Assembly (NCBI RefSeq): GCF_002572525.1
Contig: NZ_PDBS01000001.1
Location: 2,728,001-2,792,000, forward strand
Length of the DNA stretch: 64,000 nt
Reading direction: 5' to 3'
Source of the DNA: Natrinema sp. CBA1119
GTDB taxonomy: Archaea; Halobacteriota; Halobacteria; Halobacteriales; Natrialbaceae
A program made the translations under genes and the position numbers. This document shows positions 27,402 to 36,435 of this stretch, piece after piece. Numbering within the stretch: position 1 is the stretch's first letter; each line of letters starts with the position of its first letter. Under the pieces are notes generated by a model that was not told the origin of the DNA, did no database searches, and saw only the letters and a list, made by a program, of their open reading frames with translations.

Positions 27402-27426
27402 CATCCACCTCCGCGTGAACGGAGAG

Positions 27427-27469
27427 ATCCCAACGGCGGGTTGGATGAAATCCCAACGGTGGTTTGGAT
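27427..27469. repeat. Two direct copies of a 20-bp near-palindrome
   Basis: Copy 1 at 27427-27446 is atcccaacggcgggttggat, and copy 2 at 27450-27469 differs at two positions. Each copy is itself close to an inverted repeat (ATCC-AAC arms facing GTTGGAT). They sit between the convergent ends of the AsnC-TRASH gene and the MBL gene. They could be paired terminators, a regulator site or simply a repeated sequence. Confidence 0.65.
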
Positions 27470-27543
27470 ACCACTACCACGCTGCTACTCGGCGAGCGAG
27501 CCACCCGAACTACCGCCCAGCCGGGTTGAACGTGGAGACCGTG

Positions 27544-28371
27544 TCAGGTCCTCGGCGGCAGTTCAATCGAACTCCCGACTCCAACGGAACGAAACGCATC
27601 GGGGAGACGTTCTGAGAGTATCTTCTCGGCCTGAAAGCCAGTGCAGTGGGTTCCGGCGAACAGATCGAGTTTGCCGTCTAACCAGTCCGCCAGTTCGTGG
27701 ATTTCGTCCGCGTCACGAGCGACGAGATGTGTCCCACCGATGACGTAGCGGACGTCCTGATCGGTCACTGTCTCGGCGTGTTCGATGGTATTTCGAAGAC
27801 CCGCATGACAGCACCCGAGAACGAGGGCCGTGCCGTCAGTGGTTGCAACGGCGACCGACTGATCGTCCGGCACTGAATCATCGACCAGTTCACCATCCTC
27901 CTCGCGCAGATGGACGGGATTGTCGGCGTGCGGTCGGGGAATTTCACCGAGTGCGAACACGCCGTCGCTCACCGCCACGGGATCGCGGTGTTCGAGAATG
28001 TCCGCGCCTGCTTCGACTTCGGCTCGAGAATAGGGGACGCCGATACGGACCGGCTCGTCCAGCGTCCTCCCGTCTGCCGGTTCCCGGATGAACCGCTCGG
28101 TCCAGATATCGGGATGGCAGTAGACGGTTGGACTCTCGACCGCGTCGAGGAACGCCTCGAGCCCTTGGGTGTGGTCGTAATGGGCGTGACTCAGCACTAT
28201 GTTGTGGAACTCCGTCCCGACATCGAGCAGCCGTGCATTGTCGAGGGCGGCAGTGGATTGGCCGGTATCGAACAGTACGTCGTCGATCGCCGCTGCAAAC
28301 CCCCATTCGCCGCGGAGGCCTTTCGGAATCCCTCTTGCAACGGTGTTGTCGGCCAGAATTGTAATCCTCAT
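27544..28371 (-). CDS. MBL-fold metallo-hydrolase
   Basis: This 275-residue protein has the metallo-beta-lactamase fold with the metal signature IVLSHAHYDHTQGLEAFLDA. Other metal or active-site points include GCCHAGLRNTIEH and the final GTHCTGFQAEKIL. The whole pattern resembles archaeal proteins annotated as 7,8-dihydropterin-6-methyl-4-beta-D-ribofuranosyl-aminobenzene-5'-phosphate synthase in methanopterin synthesis; haloarchaea lack that cofactor, so the true substrate is unknown. Start ATG 28371. Confidence 0.87.
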   Translation of the reverse strand: MRITILADNTVARGIPKGLRGEWGFAAAIDDVLFDTGQSTAALDNARLLDVGTEFHNIVLSHAHYDHTQGLEAFLDAVESPTVYCHPDIWTERFIREPADGRTLDEPVRIGVPYSRAEVEAGADILEHRDPVAVSDGVFALGEIPRPHADNPVHLREEDGELVDDSVPDDQSVAVATTDGTALVLGCCHAGLRNTIEHAETVTDQDVRYVIGGTHLVARDADEIHELADWLDGKLDLFAGTHCTGFQAEKILSERLPDAFRSVGVGSSIELPPRT

Positions 28372-28987
28372 GGTCGACCACCCAGCGCGACTTGATACGG
28401 TTCGTCTTGGCGACCACGCTTCCAGTCTCGGTCATGGACGAGAGACGGTCTCGGTTTCGTGCACATCGAATCTCTCACGCAAAAGAGTACGTTGGACTCT
28501 CTGATTGCGCTTTCCACTAAAAATTCAAGCTTCAGAACCCGTTTGAGAACGAGATTCAAGCAAGAAGTCTCGAAACCGTCGCGAGTATCGATGAGCAAAA
28601 TCCGCGTTCGCAGGTGACCTGAAAGGCTCTCAACCGTTCTTCGGTCACCGCTGCGGATTCGGAGAGGAGTAGAGCAGGCGGGCTGGCCCGTCGTATCGGT
28701 GTTTGCGTCGTCCGCCAGTACGTTTTAATTTTCAAGTTCGGCAGACGCTGGCCTAGAATTACGAGTTTAGCGGCTACTATAGTGTCGGCATGAACGCGAG
28801 TGCGTGTCGGTGCTGACGCCAGACGTTTCACGACGAATTCGCCGGATCGCTTTTCGCCGGGTAGTAGTGTTTTCTGCTGGGTGTAGTGCCGGCGGCCGTC
28901 ACCGCCCGCTCTCGAGTTGCGGTCGAGACCCAGCCGCTGCTGACCTGGATCGAACGATACAAACCCGCGAGTCGGCTCGAGCGGATT
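28372..28987. other. Long interval without a clear gene
   Basis: The 616 bases between the MBL gene and the AEC carrier contain no gene I can support. The first 200 bases are moderately AT-rich. A TATA-like ctactatagtgtc lies near 28772-28784. In-frame ATGs or GTGs at 28886 and elsewhere could extend the AEC gene upstream, but the added residues are not family-like. Confidence 0.4.
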
Positions 28988-29896
28988 ATGGAAGTCGTCG
29001 GTCGGCTGCTGGCGCTGCTCGTCGTGTTGCTTGTCGGTGCCGGATTGCGGACGACCGGGATACTCGACCGGCGTCGGACCGAGCTGTTGAACGCCGTCGC
29101 CTACTACGTCGCGCTGCCGGCGCTGATCTTCGTCTCCACCTACGACCGGGCTGTCGGGGACCTCCTCTCGCCGGCGCTGCTCGCCGGACTCCTCGTTGTG
29201 CTGTTCACAACCGCAGGACTCGCCGCGCTCGTCCACCGGAATCGCGACTCGAGCGCCCGCCGGAGCGTCGCGATCGTCCAGTCGTATCACTCGAACCTGG
29301 GCTACCTCGGACTGCCGCTGGTCGCCGCGACGTTCGACGCGTCGGTGACGGCGGTCGCGAGCGTCGTGCTGGGCGTCGTGACGCTGACCCAGTTGCCGCT
29401 GACGATCCTCGTGCTCTCGACGCTCAACGGTGCCGACGCCTCGATCGCGCGCGAACTCCGCGGACTCGCGACGAACCCCATCCTGGCGACGCTGATCGTC
29501 GGCCTCGCGGTCGGCTCCCTCGGAATCTCGATCCCGTCGTCCGCCGCGACCGGTCTCGATGCGATCGGCTCGCTCGCCCTGCCCGTCGCGTTGCTCTGCG
29601 TCGGGGCGTCCCTGCAGGTCAACGTCCCCTCGATCGACGTCGGGGCGACCGCCGCCGTCGTCGCGCTCAAGATCTGTCTGATGCCCGCCCTCGCGTGGGC
29701 GGTCTTCTCCGCGCTGGCCGTCGATCCCGCGACGTTTACCGCCAGCGTCGTGATGCTCGGGACGCCCACCGCCGTCTCGACGTTCGTCTTCGCGAGCGAG
29801 CTCGGCGGTGACCGGGAGTTCGCGTCGCTGAACGTCTTCGTCACGACGCTCGCCTCCGTCGCGACGCTGTTCGTTCTGATCACGCTGGTCAGTTAG
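28988..29896 (+). CDS. AEC family transporter (auxin efflux carrier-like)
   Basis: This 302-residue membrane protein has about ten hydrophobic segments. The two halves of the AEC fold are seen: NAVAYYVALPALIFVSTYDR in the first and ALPVALLCVGASLQVNVPSI with MLGTPTAVSTFVFASEL in the second. Family members export or import carboxylates, malonate or auxin-like acids; the substrate is unknown. ATG 28988 is preferred because the first membrane segment follows it directly; an upstream start at 28886 would add a hydrophilic 34-residue extension. Confidence 0.87.
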   Translation: MEVVGRLLALLVVLLVGAGLRTTGILDRRRTELLNAVAYYVALPALIFVSTYDRAVGDLLSPALLAGLLVVLFTTAGLAALVHRNRDSSARRSVAIVQSYHSNLGYLGLPLVAATFDASVTAVASVVLGVVTLTQLPLTILVLSTLNGADASIARELRGLATNPILATLIVGLAVGSLGISIPSSAATGLDAIGSLALPVALLCVGASLQVNVPSIDVGATAAVVALKICLMPALAWAVFSALAVDPATFTASVVMLGTPTAVSTFVFASELGGDREFASLNVFVTTLASVATLFVLITLVS

Positions 29897-29968
29897 TCGG
29901 CAGGGCTGGCCTCGAATCACCGGTTCTCGAGCGGTGCTGAAACCGATCCAGACCGATGAAGCCGTCCA

Positions 29969-30682
29969 CTACCGCGAGAAGAACTGCTTCAGCCGGCCGA
30001 ACAAACCGGGCTCGTCGTCCGCGGACTCGTCGCTCGCGCCGCTGTTCGCGTCGCGGTCGACCGAGCCGGCGAGCGGGCCGGCGTCGTCGGGCACGTCGAT
30101 ATCGCCACCGGAGTCGCTGGCCTCCGTCTCCGTCGTCTCGAGGTCGTTCATCGAGAGGTCGACATCGTCGATCTCAGGGGTCGACTCGCGGCCGTCACCG
30201 GCCTCGGCCGCGCGAACGTCCGCACCGGTGACGGTGCCGTCGTCGACGCGGGTCGCGAGGTCCTCGAGCGACGCGTCGTCGGGAAGTGACGATGCGGCTG
30301 CGTCGACCGACGCCGGGTCGCTCGCGTCCGCCCCCTCACCGGATCGGGACGCGATGTCGTCGGTCGTCGGTTCGTCGGCCGCCATTCCATTGGTTGTGGC
30401 ATCGACTTCCTCGTCGGCCGTCGGAACGTCGGACTCGTCGGCCGCGGTCGTGACGGTGTCACTCGGTTCGTTCGTCGTGGTCGGTTCGTCGCTCGAGTCC
30501 GTCGACTCGGCCTTCGTCGCGTCGAGCGAGTCGAGAATGTCATCGACGCTCTGCTCGGAGACGACGCGCCGGGGGCCGCCGCTCGGCTCGAGGGCCTCGC
30601 TCGAGCCATCATCGGCCTCGACGTCGTCGACCGCGCCGGGGTCGTCGGTCGCGGCGGTGGAGGGTGATCGCTCGTCGCTCAT
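29969..30682 (-). CDS. Acidic low-complexity haloarchaeal protein
   Basis: This 237-residue protein is very rich in Asp, Glu, Ser, Thr and Ala and has few hydrophobic residues until a short tail GLFGRLKQFFSR, an amphipathic basic helix that could touch membrane or protein. A central SLEDLATRVDDGTVTGADVRA block looks ordered. I recognise no catalytic motif. It lies 86 bp after the YihY gene on the same strand. Confidence 0.65.
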   Translation of the reverse strand: MSDERSPSTAATDDPGAVDDVEADDGSSEALEPSGGPRRVVSEQSVDDILDSLDATKAESTDSSDEPTTTNEPSDTVTTAADESDVPTADEEVDATTNGMAADEPTTDDIASRSGEGADASDPASVDAAASSLPDDASLEDLATRVDDGTVTGADVRAAEAGDGRESTPEIDDVDLSMNDLETTETEASDSGGDIDVPDDAGPLAGSVDRDANSGASDESADDEPGLFGRLKQFFSR

Positions 30683-30768
30683 GGTCGTGGTCTGTCGCTG
30701 CCGGGGACATAATCTTTCCCCTGTCCGGGCGATACAGAAAACGGGATCAGTGACGCTACTCCCGGCCG

Positions 30769-31551
30769 CTATTCCGCGATTGCGGGTCGCGATCGGACGA
30801 CGTTGAGAACGGCACCGACGAGGATGATGATGCCGGCGAAGTAGAGCCAAGTGACGAACAGGAGGACCGCACCGACGGCGCCGTACGCCTCGTACTGGCC
30901 GGCGTTCGACGCGTAGAGCTGGAATCCGATCTGGAGGACCGTCCAGCCGACGGCGGCGAAGATCACACCGGGGAGGACCTCGGCCAGTTCGACGGGAACC
31001 GGCGGCAGAACGTAGTAGATCGGCAGGAAGACGAGGACGAGCCCGCCCAGCAGGACGATCCAACCGAGCAGACCGGCGAAGGGAACGGAGTCGGCGACGA
31101 CCTGAAGCATGGCGCCGATTCCGATCATGAGGGCGAGCGCGCCCGTGCCGGCGACGATCACGGTGAGTCCGTCTCTGATCTGGTCGACGATGGAGTCCTC
31201 GGCCACCTCGTCGTAGACCTTGTCGAACGCCAGGCTCAGCCCGCGGAAAACCTTGAGCGCACCCCACGTGGCGACGGCGAGCGCGACGATGGTTGCCTCC
31301 GCGCGTCCGGATTCGGTCGTGAGCGCCGCGGTAACCAGCTCCTCGCCCGACGCCGGGAGAAAGTCTCCGGCAACGGTGATCAGCCGCTGGGCCGCTTGCT
31401 CGCCGCCGATCAGCGAGCCGACGACGAGCGCGAGCAGGATGAGCGGGATCAGCGAGACGAACGCGTAGTAGGCGAAGCCGGCCGCGAGAAAGGTCAGATC
31501 GCGGTCGCTCGCCGTTCGATAGATAGTAATGAGCGGTTCCGGAACCTCCAT
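30769..31551 (-). CDS. YihY/BrkB-family membrane protein
   Basis: This 260-residue protein has six hydrophobic segments in the YihY pattern: DLTFLAAGFAYYAFVSLIPL, WGALKVFRGLSLAFDKVYDE, FLPIYYVLPPVPVELAEVLP and the final FVTWLYFAGIIILVGAVLNV. The family was once called RNase BN by mistake; it is a membrane protein of unclear function. It starts at ATG 31551. Confidence 0.92.
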   Translation of the reverse strand: MEVPEPLITIYRTASDRDLTFLAAGFAYYAFVSLIPLILLALVVGSLIGGEQAAQRLITVAGDFLPASGEELVTAALTTESGRAEATIVALAVATWGALKVFRGLSLAFDKVYDEVAEDSIVDQIRDGLTVIVAGTGALALMIGIGAMLQVVADSVPFAGLLGWIVLLGGLVLVFLPIYYVLPPVPVELAEVLPGVIFAAVGWTVLQIGFQLYASNAGQYEAYGAVGAVLLFVTWLYFAGIIILVGAVLNVVRSRPAIAE

Positions 31552-31703
31552 AGTGAACGTACGTTCTTCCGGTCTATGAACCTGTAAGTCGTTCGCAATT
31601 CCTGTGAGTCGATCGGTCTCGCGGTTTTCGCTGTGCCTGTCAACGCTCGAGACGCACCCGCCGGCGAATCAATTCCCGCCCGAGGCGGAGCGGTCCCGGC
31701 CCA

Positions 31704-32456
31704 TCACCACTCGCGACAGAAGTTCTGGCCCGCGTAGACCTCGCCGTCATCGGTGATGTAGACACCAACTCCCGCCCGATCCCAGCCGGGCGTGTCGCCT
31801 TCCTCGAGGATGGCCTGCCGATGGGACGTGGAGTTCATCCACTGGTTGACCAGCCCCGTCGCGAGCCCCTCGGCGGTCCGATGGCGAACGGTCCCGTCGC
31901 CGCCGGGTCGTTCGACGGGGCGGTCGAGCCACGTCTTGGCGATGTTTTCGCCGTATCCCGGACAGTAGTTACTTACGTCCTGAAACCGATCATAGGGACC
32001 CTCTTCGTCGGGATTCCTATGGCGAAAGTAGTCGCGATCGTCCATATCCTCGCTGTGGGCGCGCGCGACGGACGCGATCGTTCCATCCCATACGAGCGGC
32101 TCGAGGCCGTGCTCGGCCCGGCGCTCGTTGACCGCCGCGTGGACGAAGTCCTCGACGGTCGCGGATCGAACCACCTCGACGTCGGTCTCGTAACTCGAGT
32201 TCCCCGGATCGTCGGGATCGGTCACGTTAGGGTTCCGTTCGCCGGCCGGCTGCACGTCGGAACTGGGAGACGGCCGTTCCTCGAGGCCGAGCCCGTCGAT
32301 GAGTTGCGGGGCGAAGAGGGCGGTTCCGAGGGCGAGCGAACAGACGAGTACGACGGCGACGAGGAAGTTCACCAGTCCCCGCATCAGCGCGCGGTCGGCG
32401 CTCTCGCTTGCGTCCGTTTCATCCGCCTCGGCTGTTGCAAGCCGCCGGCTATCCAT
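31704..32456 (-). CDS. Membrane-anchored CAP (SCP/PR-1) domain protein
   Basis: This 250-residue protein has a cytoplasmic acidic start, one membrane segment (LVNFLVAVVLVCSLALGTAL) and then a CAP domain outside the cell. CAP motifs are VNERRAEHGLEPLVWD, AHSEDMDDRDYFRHRNPD, GENIAKTW, GLVNQWMNSTSHRQAILE and GVGVYITDDGEVYAGQNFC. The paired cysteines NYCPGYG and NFCREW may form a disulfide. CAP proteins often bind lipids or act on proteins at surfaces. ATG 32456 is chosen as a Met just before the acidic cytoplasmic segment. Confidence 0.88.
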   Translation of the reverse strand: MDSRRLATAEADETDASESADRALMRGLVNFLVAVVLVCSLALGTALFAPQLIDGLGLEERPSPSSDVQPAGERNPNVTDPDDPGNSSYETDVEVVRSATVEDFVHAAVNERRAEHGLEPLVWDGTIASVARAHSEDMDDRDYFRHRNPDEEGPYDRFQDVSNYCPGYGENIAKTWLDRPVERPGGDGTVRHRTAEGLATGLVNQWMNSTSHRQAILEEGDTPGWDRAGVGVYITDDGEVYAGQNFCREW

Positions 32457-32519
32457 CGAGTCAACTGAGGGTCCGTCTGCATATGATAGTCGCGGTTGCT
32501 TACAGTCAGTGAGAGGCAC

Positions 32520-32861
32520 CTATCGGTGTGTTAATGGCTTCGAGGGTGCCGTCGCCTCATCGGATTCGTCGCCGAAAATCGTCTCGTGGATCCCGATGAC
32601 GAGCCCGGGAACCACCGCCATGAACAGGTGTTCCTCGAGCGGGATGCCGGCGATATCGACGCCGGTCCGCAGTTTGATGTCGAAGACGCCGACGGCGAGG
32701 GTATAGCGGTCCCAGACGTAGGCGATCGGGTACAGTGCGAGGATAGTAACCGCCGCCTTCCGGAGCGCGTTCGCCCGGCACAAGAGAAGCGCGGCGACGA
32801 GTCCCCAGACGATTTCGGTGACGAGGTATGTGTACCGGCCGAAGACGGTAATGTCGTCCAT
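32520..32861 (-). CDS. Single lycopene-cyclase-domain membrane protein
   Basis: This 113-residue protein has three hydrophobic segments and the signature of a CrtY-type lycopene cyclase domain: YTYLVTEIVWGLVAALLL, VWDRYTLAVGVFDI and GIPLEEHLFMAVVPGLVIG. The PLEEHLF motif is diagnostic. The usual haloarchaeal cyclase (about 280 residues) carries two such domains; here only one is present and no second half is next to it. It could be half of a heterodimer or a domain with another role. Confidence 0.78.
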   Translation of the reverse strand: MDDITVFGRYTYLVTEIVWGLVAALLLCRANALRKAAVTILALYPIAYVWDRYTLAVGVFDIKLRTGVDIAGIPLEEHLFMAVVPGLVIGIHETIFGDESDEATAPSKPLTHR

Positions 32862-32968
32862 TGCGAGACGTTTCAACGGCCCGCACAAAAATCCCGGTGC
32901 CCGGAGCCACCCCGGCCAAAACGGGCAGTATCTTAAATACCCCTGCGGCACTACGTTCAGACGGACAG
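32862..32968 (+). promoter_or_regulatory. Promoter of the CBS gene
   Basis: A TATA-like cttaaatac at 32933-32941 lies about 30 nt before ATG 32969. The same interval divides the lycopene-cyclase-domain gene from the CBS gene. Confidence 0.45.
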
Positions 32969-34125
32969 ATGAATATCGCTGATATCGCCACTACGGAGTT
33001 TATCGAAGTCGACGTTGGGACGCGAATGGGAAAAGTTCGTTCGATGTTCGAGAACGGTAATCCCAAGGGAATCATCGTCACAAACGACGGGGAGTACGAG
33101 GGCGTCATCAGCGAGCGGGAGGTGCTCCAATCGCACGTCGAGGACGATGCCAAGGTCGCGGCGCTCACCAAACCCAGCCGAAGCACGCCGTCGCCCAAGG
33201 TCGACCGTCAGGAGGACATTCGGGAGACCGCACGCGTTCTCGTCGAGAGCAACGCCAAGGTCGCCCCCGTCTTCGAAAACGGCGACCTCTGGGGGTTATC
33301 ACCGATGACGCGATCCTCGAGGCGGTACTGGAGAACCTCGACGCGCTCACCGTCGAGGACATCTACACCGACGAGCCGATCACCCTCACTGAGGACGATG
33401 GGATCGGCAAAGCAATCAACCTCCTGCGTGAACACGGAATCTCGCGACTGCCCGTGATGAACGAGAACGGCTACCTCTCCGGAGTCGTGACCACTCACGA
33501 TATCGCCGACTTCGTCATCCGAGAGAACCACACGACGACGACCGGCGACCGGGTCGGCGACAGCGACCGCCTGCTCGATGTCCCCATCTACGACATCATG
33601 ACGAGCCCCGTCGAGACGACGACACTCGACACGAGCGCCAAGGCGGCCGTCGAGGCGATGCTCAAGGACGATTACGCAGGGCTGATGGTTACGCCGAAAG
33701 ACGACGACCGGGTCGTCATCGGCGTCATCACCAAGACGGACGTCCTGCGCGCGCTGACGTTCACCGAGGAAGATCACATGGACGTCCAGATCACCAACAT
33801 CTCGATGCTCGACACCATCACCCGGGAGTCGATCGTCGAGAGCATCGAGCAGGTGTCGGACAAGTACGCAGACATGCAGGTGATGCACGCCCACGTCCGC
33901 TTCCACGAACACAACGAGAAACTCCGCGGTACGCCGCTCGTGCAGTGCCAGATCCGCCTACGAACGAACAAGGGCCAGGTCGCCGGCACCGGCGAAGGCT
34001 ACGGCGCGGAGAACTCGTTCCGGGTCGCACTGGACAAACTCGAGCGCAACGTCCTCGAGGTCAAAGGCGTCACCAGCGACGAGGAGTACCGCGGCCAGTT
34101 GCTGCGAAAACTTAACCAACTGTAG
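32969..34125 (+). pseudogene. CBS-domain protein with hibernation-factor-like C-terminus, broken by one-base frameshift
   Basis: The frame from ATG 32969 gives CBS repeats (NPKGIIVTNDGEYEGVISER; later AKVAPVFENGDLWG) and then loses sense at a G run, 33291-33295. Adding one G there restores VITDDAILEAVLENLDALTV, joins the downstream frame ending 34125, and gives about 385 residues with four CBS motifs (SRLPVMNENGYLSGVVTTHD; YAGLMVTPKDDDRVVIGVIT). The C-terminal 100 residues contain VAGTGEGYGAENSFRVALDK and LERNVLEVKG, a pattern like the S30AE/HPF ribosome hibernation domain. The CBS part would sense adenine nucleotides. The break may be a real mutation, phase-variable run or assembly error. 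Confidence 0.8.
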
Positions 34126-34261
34126 TCGGTGACTCATCGAATCGGCGCCGGAGTCATCCGACTTCAGTGTCTCCGCGTTCGGTTTTTCGGCAGTCTCGTC
34201 ACGTCGATCGCTTGAGCGTCACGCTCTACCATCGACGACCCGTCGTCGGGGTCGCAACGAG

Positions 34262-34326
34262 CCGATGGACCGATGGACCCACGGACCCACGGAGCCGACG
34301 AAGCCACGGAGCCGACGGAGCCACGG
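34262..34326. repeat. Short tandem repeats beside radB
   Basis: A 17-bp unit acggagccgacgaagcc is repeated with one change at 34289-34305 and 34306-34322, preceded by ccgatggac-type near repeats. It lies between the CBS gene and the radB stop. Confidence 0.6.
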
Positions 34327-34342
34327 AAATCAGACGGCGCGA

Positions 34343-35083
34343 TCAGGACCAGGCGGCATCGTCACCGCCCTCGAGTCCGGTGTCAGTGATCCGGAACTGA
34401 ACCGAGTCCCCGACGGGTTTCGAGCGGTGTTTCTCGAGGGTCGCGCGTCGCTTTCCGCCGCGGAAGCGTTCGAGGCGGACGACCGTTCCGGTCCAGTGCT
34501 CGAGGGTGTTCCCGCCGAGCCCCCGGGTGCGATCCGAGTCTGGATCGGCGAATACCTGATTCGTCAGGACGACGGCGAGGTCGTGTTTCCGGGCCAGCGA
34601 GAGCAGATGAGTTACCTGTCGGGTGACGCTGCGTAACGCCTCGCCCTCGTCACCGTCGGCGGTGCGCTCGAGGCGGTAGAATCCGGTCGCGCTGTCGAGG
34701 ACGATGAGGTCCGCGCGCTCGGCGAACTCCTCGGCGTCGCGGACGGCTTCGGCCTGTTCTTCGAAGTCCAGTGCGTCCTCGATGACGATCCGCGAGGCGA
34801 CGGCCTCGACGTCGTCCGCGTCACCCCCATTCTCGTCTCGAGGCGACTCGGTGTCGACGGTGGCCTCGAGCAGTTGCTGAAAGCGGTCGACGGAGACGCC
34901 TTCGGTGTCGATGTAGACGACGGTACCGCCGTCGACCGCCGTTTCGACGGCCGCCGACAGCGCGAGATTCGTCTTCCCGGCGGCCGGCGGGCCGTACAAC
35001 TGTGTGACGGCCCCGCGTTCGAACCCCCCACCGAGCAACTCGTCGACCGGACTACAGCCGGTTGAAATCGCCTCGTCGGTCAC
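34343..35083 (-). CDS. radB: DNA repair and recombination protein RadB
   Basis: This 246-residue RecA-family paralogue helps RadA in recombination. Walker A is LYGPPAAGKTNLAL near residue 31 and Walker B LIVLDSATGFYRLE. The start is GTG 35083 (VTDEAISTGCSPVDELLGGG), which gives the exact family N-terminus; frames further upstream are not similar. The C-terminus has the RadB pattern LGGNTLEHWTGTVVRLERF and KHRSKPVGDSVQFRIT. It is divergent from the RuvC/YqgF-like gene. Confidence 0.94.
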   Translation of the reverse strand: MTDEAISTGCSPVDELLGGGFERGAVTQLYGPPAAGKTNLALSAAVETAVDGGTVVYIDTEGVSVDRFQQLLEATVDTESPRDENGGDADDVEAVASRIVIEDALDFEEQAEAVRDAEEFAERADLIVLDSATGFYRLERTADGDEGEALRSVTRQVTHLLSLARKHDLAVVLTNQVFADPDSDRTRGLGGNTLEHWTGTVVRLERFRGGKRRATLEKHRSKPVGDSVQFRITDTGLEGGDDAAWS

Positions 35084-35420
35084 GGTTCGAGTTGGGAGGG
35101 GACCCGCAAAAAGGCCCCGGAACGGCTGCCTCCGTCCGCTCGTCGACTCGAGGCGTTCACCGTGATCTCGAGACTGCCGTCTCCCCGCCCGACAAGTGTG
35201 CCGCCGTGCTACTCGTGGATCTTCTCGACGGTGGCATGACACGGACTACTGCGAATCATTTCCGGCGCACCTGCATGATGGGTCATGGGTGCACCGGTAC
35301 ACAGTGACAGCAGGCCGTAGGCTACACTGGTACTGCTTCGTCTGCTCTACTCATGCTTCGTCTCACCGCTCGAAAAGAGCGTTCGCGCACGTTTATTGCG
35401 TTCGGGGCCGAAGCGCAGGT
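35084..35420. promoter_or_regulatory. Divergent promoter region between radB and the RNase-H-fold gene
   Basis: These 337 bases have no gene. A TATA-like tttattgc at 35391-35398 lies about 26 nt before GTG 35421 and fits a leaderless transcript. I see no separate box of equal quality for radB. Confidence 0.45.
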
Positions 35421-36200
35421 GTGATCGTCGTCGCCACGACGGACTTCGAAGTGTACCACGGCGTCGTCAACGAGCTGCGAGAGCGCGGGACGACGTTTAC
35501 CACGGTCGAGCCCGACGCCGAGCTGCCGGACCACGCCGACGTGGTCGTCACCGGGGCCGATCACGCCGACGACTTCGCCGACGTGACGACGATCGTCGCC
35601 GACTCCGACGACCCGAGGCGGGCGGTCGACCAGGCGCTGGCCGCGGTTCGCGGCGACGGCGGCCGGACGATCATCGGCGTCGATCCGGGCCGCAAGCCCG
35701 GTATCGCCGTCCTCGCCGGCGAGACGGTCGTCGCCGCCTTTCAGGTGCCGCTGGGCGACGCCGTCGACCTGATTCAACGCGAGGCCGCCGAGGCACCCTC
35801 CCCGGTCGTCCGCATCGGCGACGGCTCCCGCCTCGAGAGTGCGAAACTGGTCACCGATCTCGACGATGTCCGCGTCGAACTCGTCGACGAGACGGGGACG
35901 ACCCCCTACCTCGGCACCGGGACGCGAGGAATGGGTGACGTGCTCGCTGCGGTCAATATCGCTCGGCTCGAGGGGGAGGTCGTCGACGCGCGAGAGATCG
36001 ACCCGACTGAGGGGGAGATTCAGGTCATCAAAGACCGCTCGCGCGAACAGAGCGAGCACAATCGGGCGATCGACGAGGTGCTCGCACGCCGGGTCGCTGC
36101 GGGCGAGTTGACTATCGGTGAAGCCCTCGCCGAGCACCGAGACGATGGGGACGCGTCAGCGAATGGGTCTGCGGACACTGACCGTTCCGGGGAGTCGTAG
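35421..36200 (+). CDS. Conserved protein with RNase H-like (RuvC/YqgF-type) fold
   Basis: This 259-residue protein has IIGVDPGRKPGIAVL near residue 90, the first strand and catalytic Asp of RuvC- or YqgF-type nucleases, then VRIGDGSRLES, VELVDETGTT and RGMGDVLAAVNIARLEG. That last segment resembles the late acidic pair of RuvC family enzymes. A helical C-terminal tail (KDRSREQSEHNRAIDEVLAR) follows. Length and acidic insertions are haloarchaeal. Adjacency to radB suggests a DNA-structure role, but this is inference; the sequence may also be a pre-rRNA-processing YqgF relative. GTG 35421 is the start by TATA position. Confidence 0.7.
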   Translation: MIVVATTDFEVYHGVVNELRERGTTFTTVEPDAELPDHADVVVTGADHADDFADVTTIVADSDDPRRAVDQALAAVRGDGGRTIIGVDPGRKPGIAVLAGETVVAAFQVPLGDAVDLIQREAAEAPSPVVRIGDGSRLESAKLVTDLDDVRVELVDETGTTPYLGTGTRGMGDVLAAVNIARLEGEVVDAREIDPTEGEIQVIKDRSREQSEHNRAIDEVLARRVAAGELTIGEALAEHRDDGDASANGSADTDRSGES

Positions 36201-36435
36201 CCGTCTTTTCAGAACTGTCTCTCGCCGGTCGGGATCGGGAATCACAGCTCACTGCCGACGGCGGACTCGCTGGCGGCTAGTCCCTCGTGAATGTCTTTCG
36301 GGTTTCCCCGCTCGAAAACCGCACTGTCGAGTTGTCTCTCATGTTCTCGTCTCACTCTCTCCCGCTCGATCAGCGACCAAAAGAAACGAAGCGGCGGTCA
36401 CGCCGGTCGAAAATCGACCGTGTGACGGATGCCAG

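Noticed and set aside
28886-28987. N-terminal extension of the AEC carrier
   Set aside because: The added residues are hydrophilic and absent from the family; the Met at 28988 fits the first membrane helix.
33291-33295. Programmed ribosomal frameshift in the CBS gene
   Set aside because: No slippery heptamer with a stem was recognised; simple base loss in a G run is enough, though +1/-1 slippage cannot be excluded.
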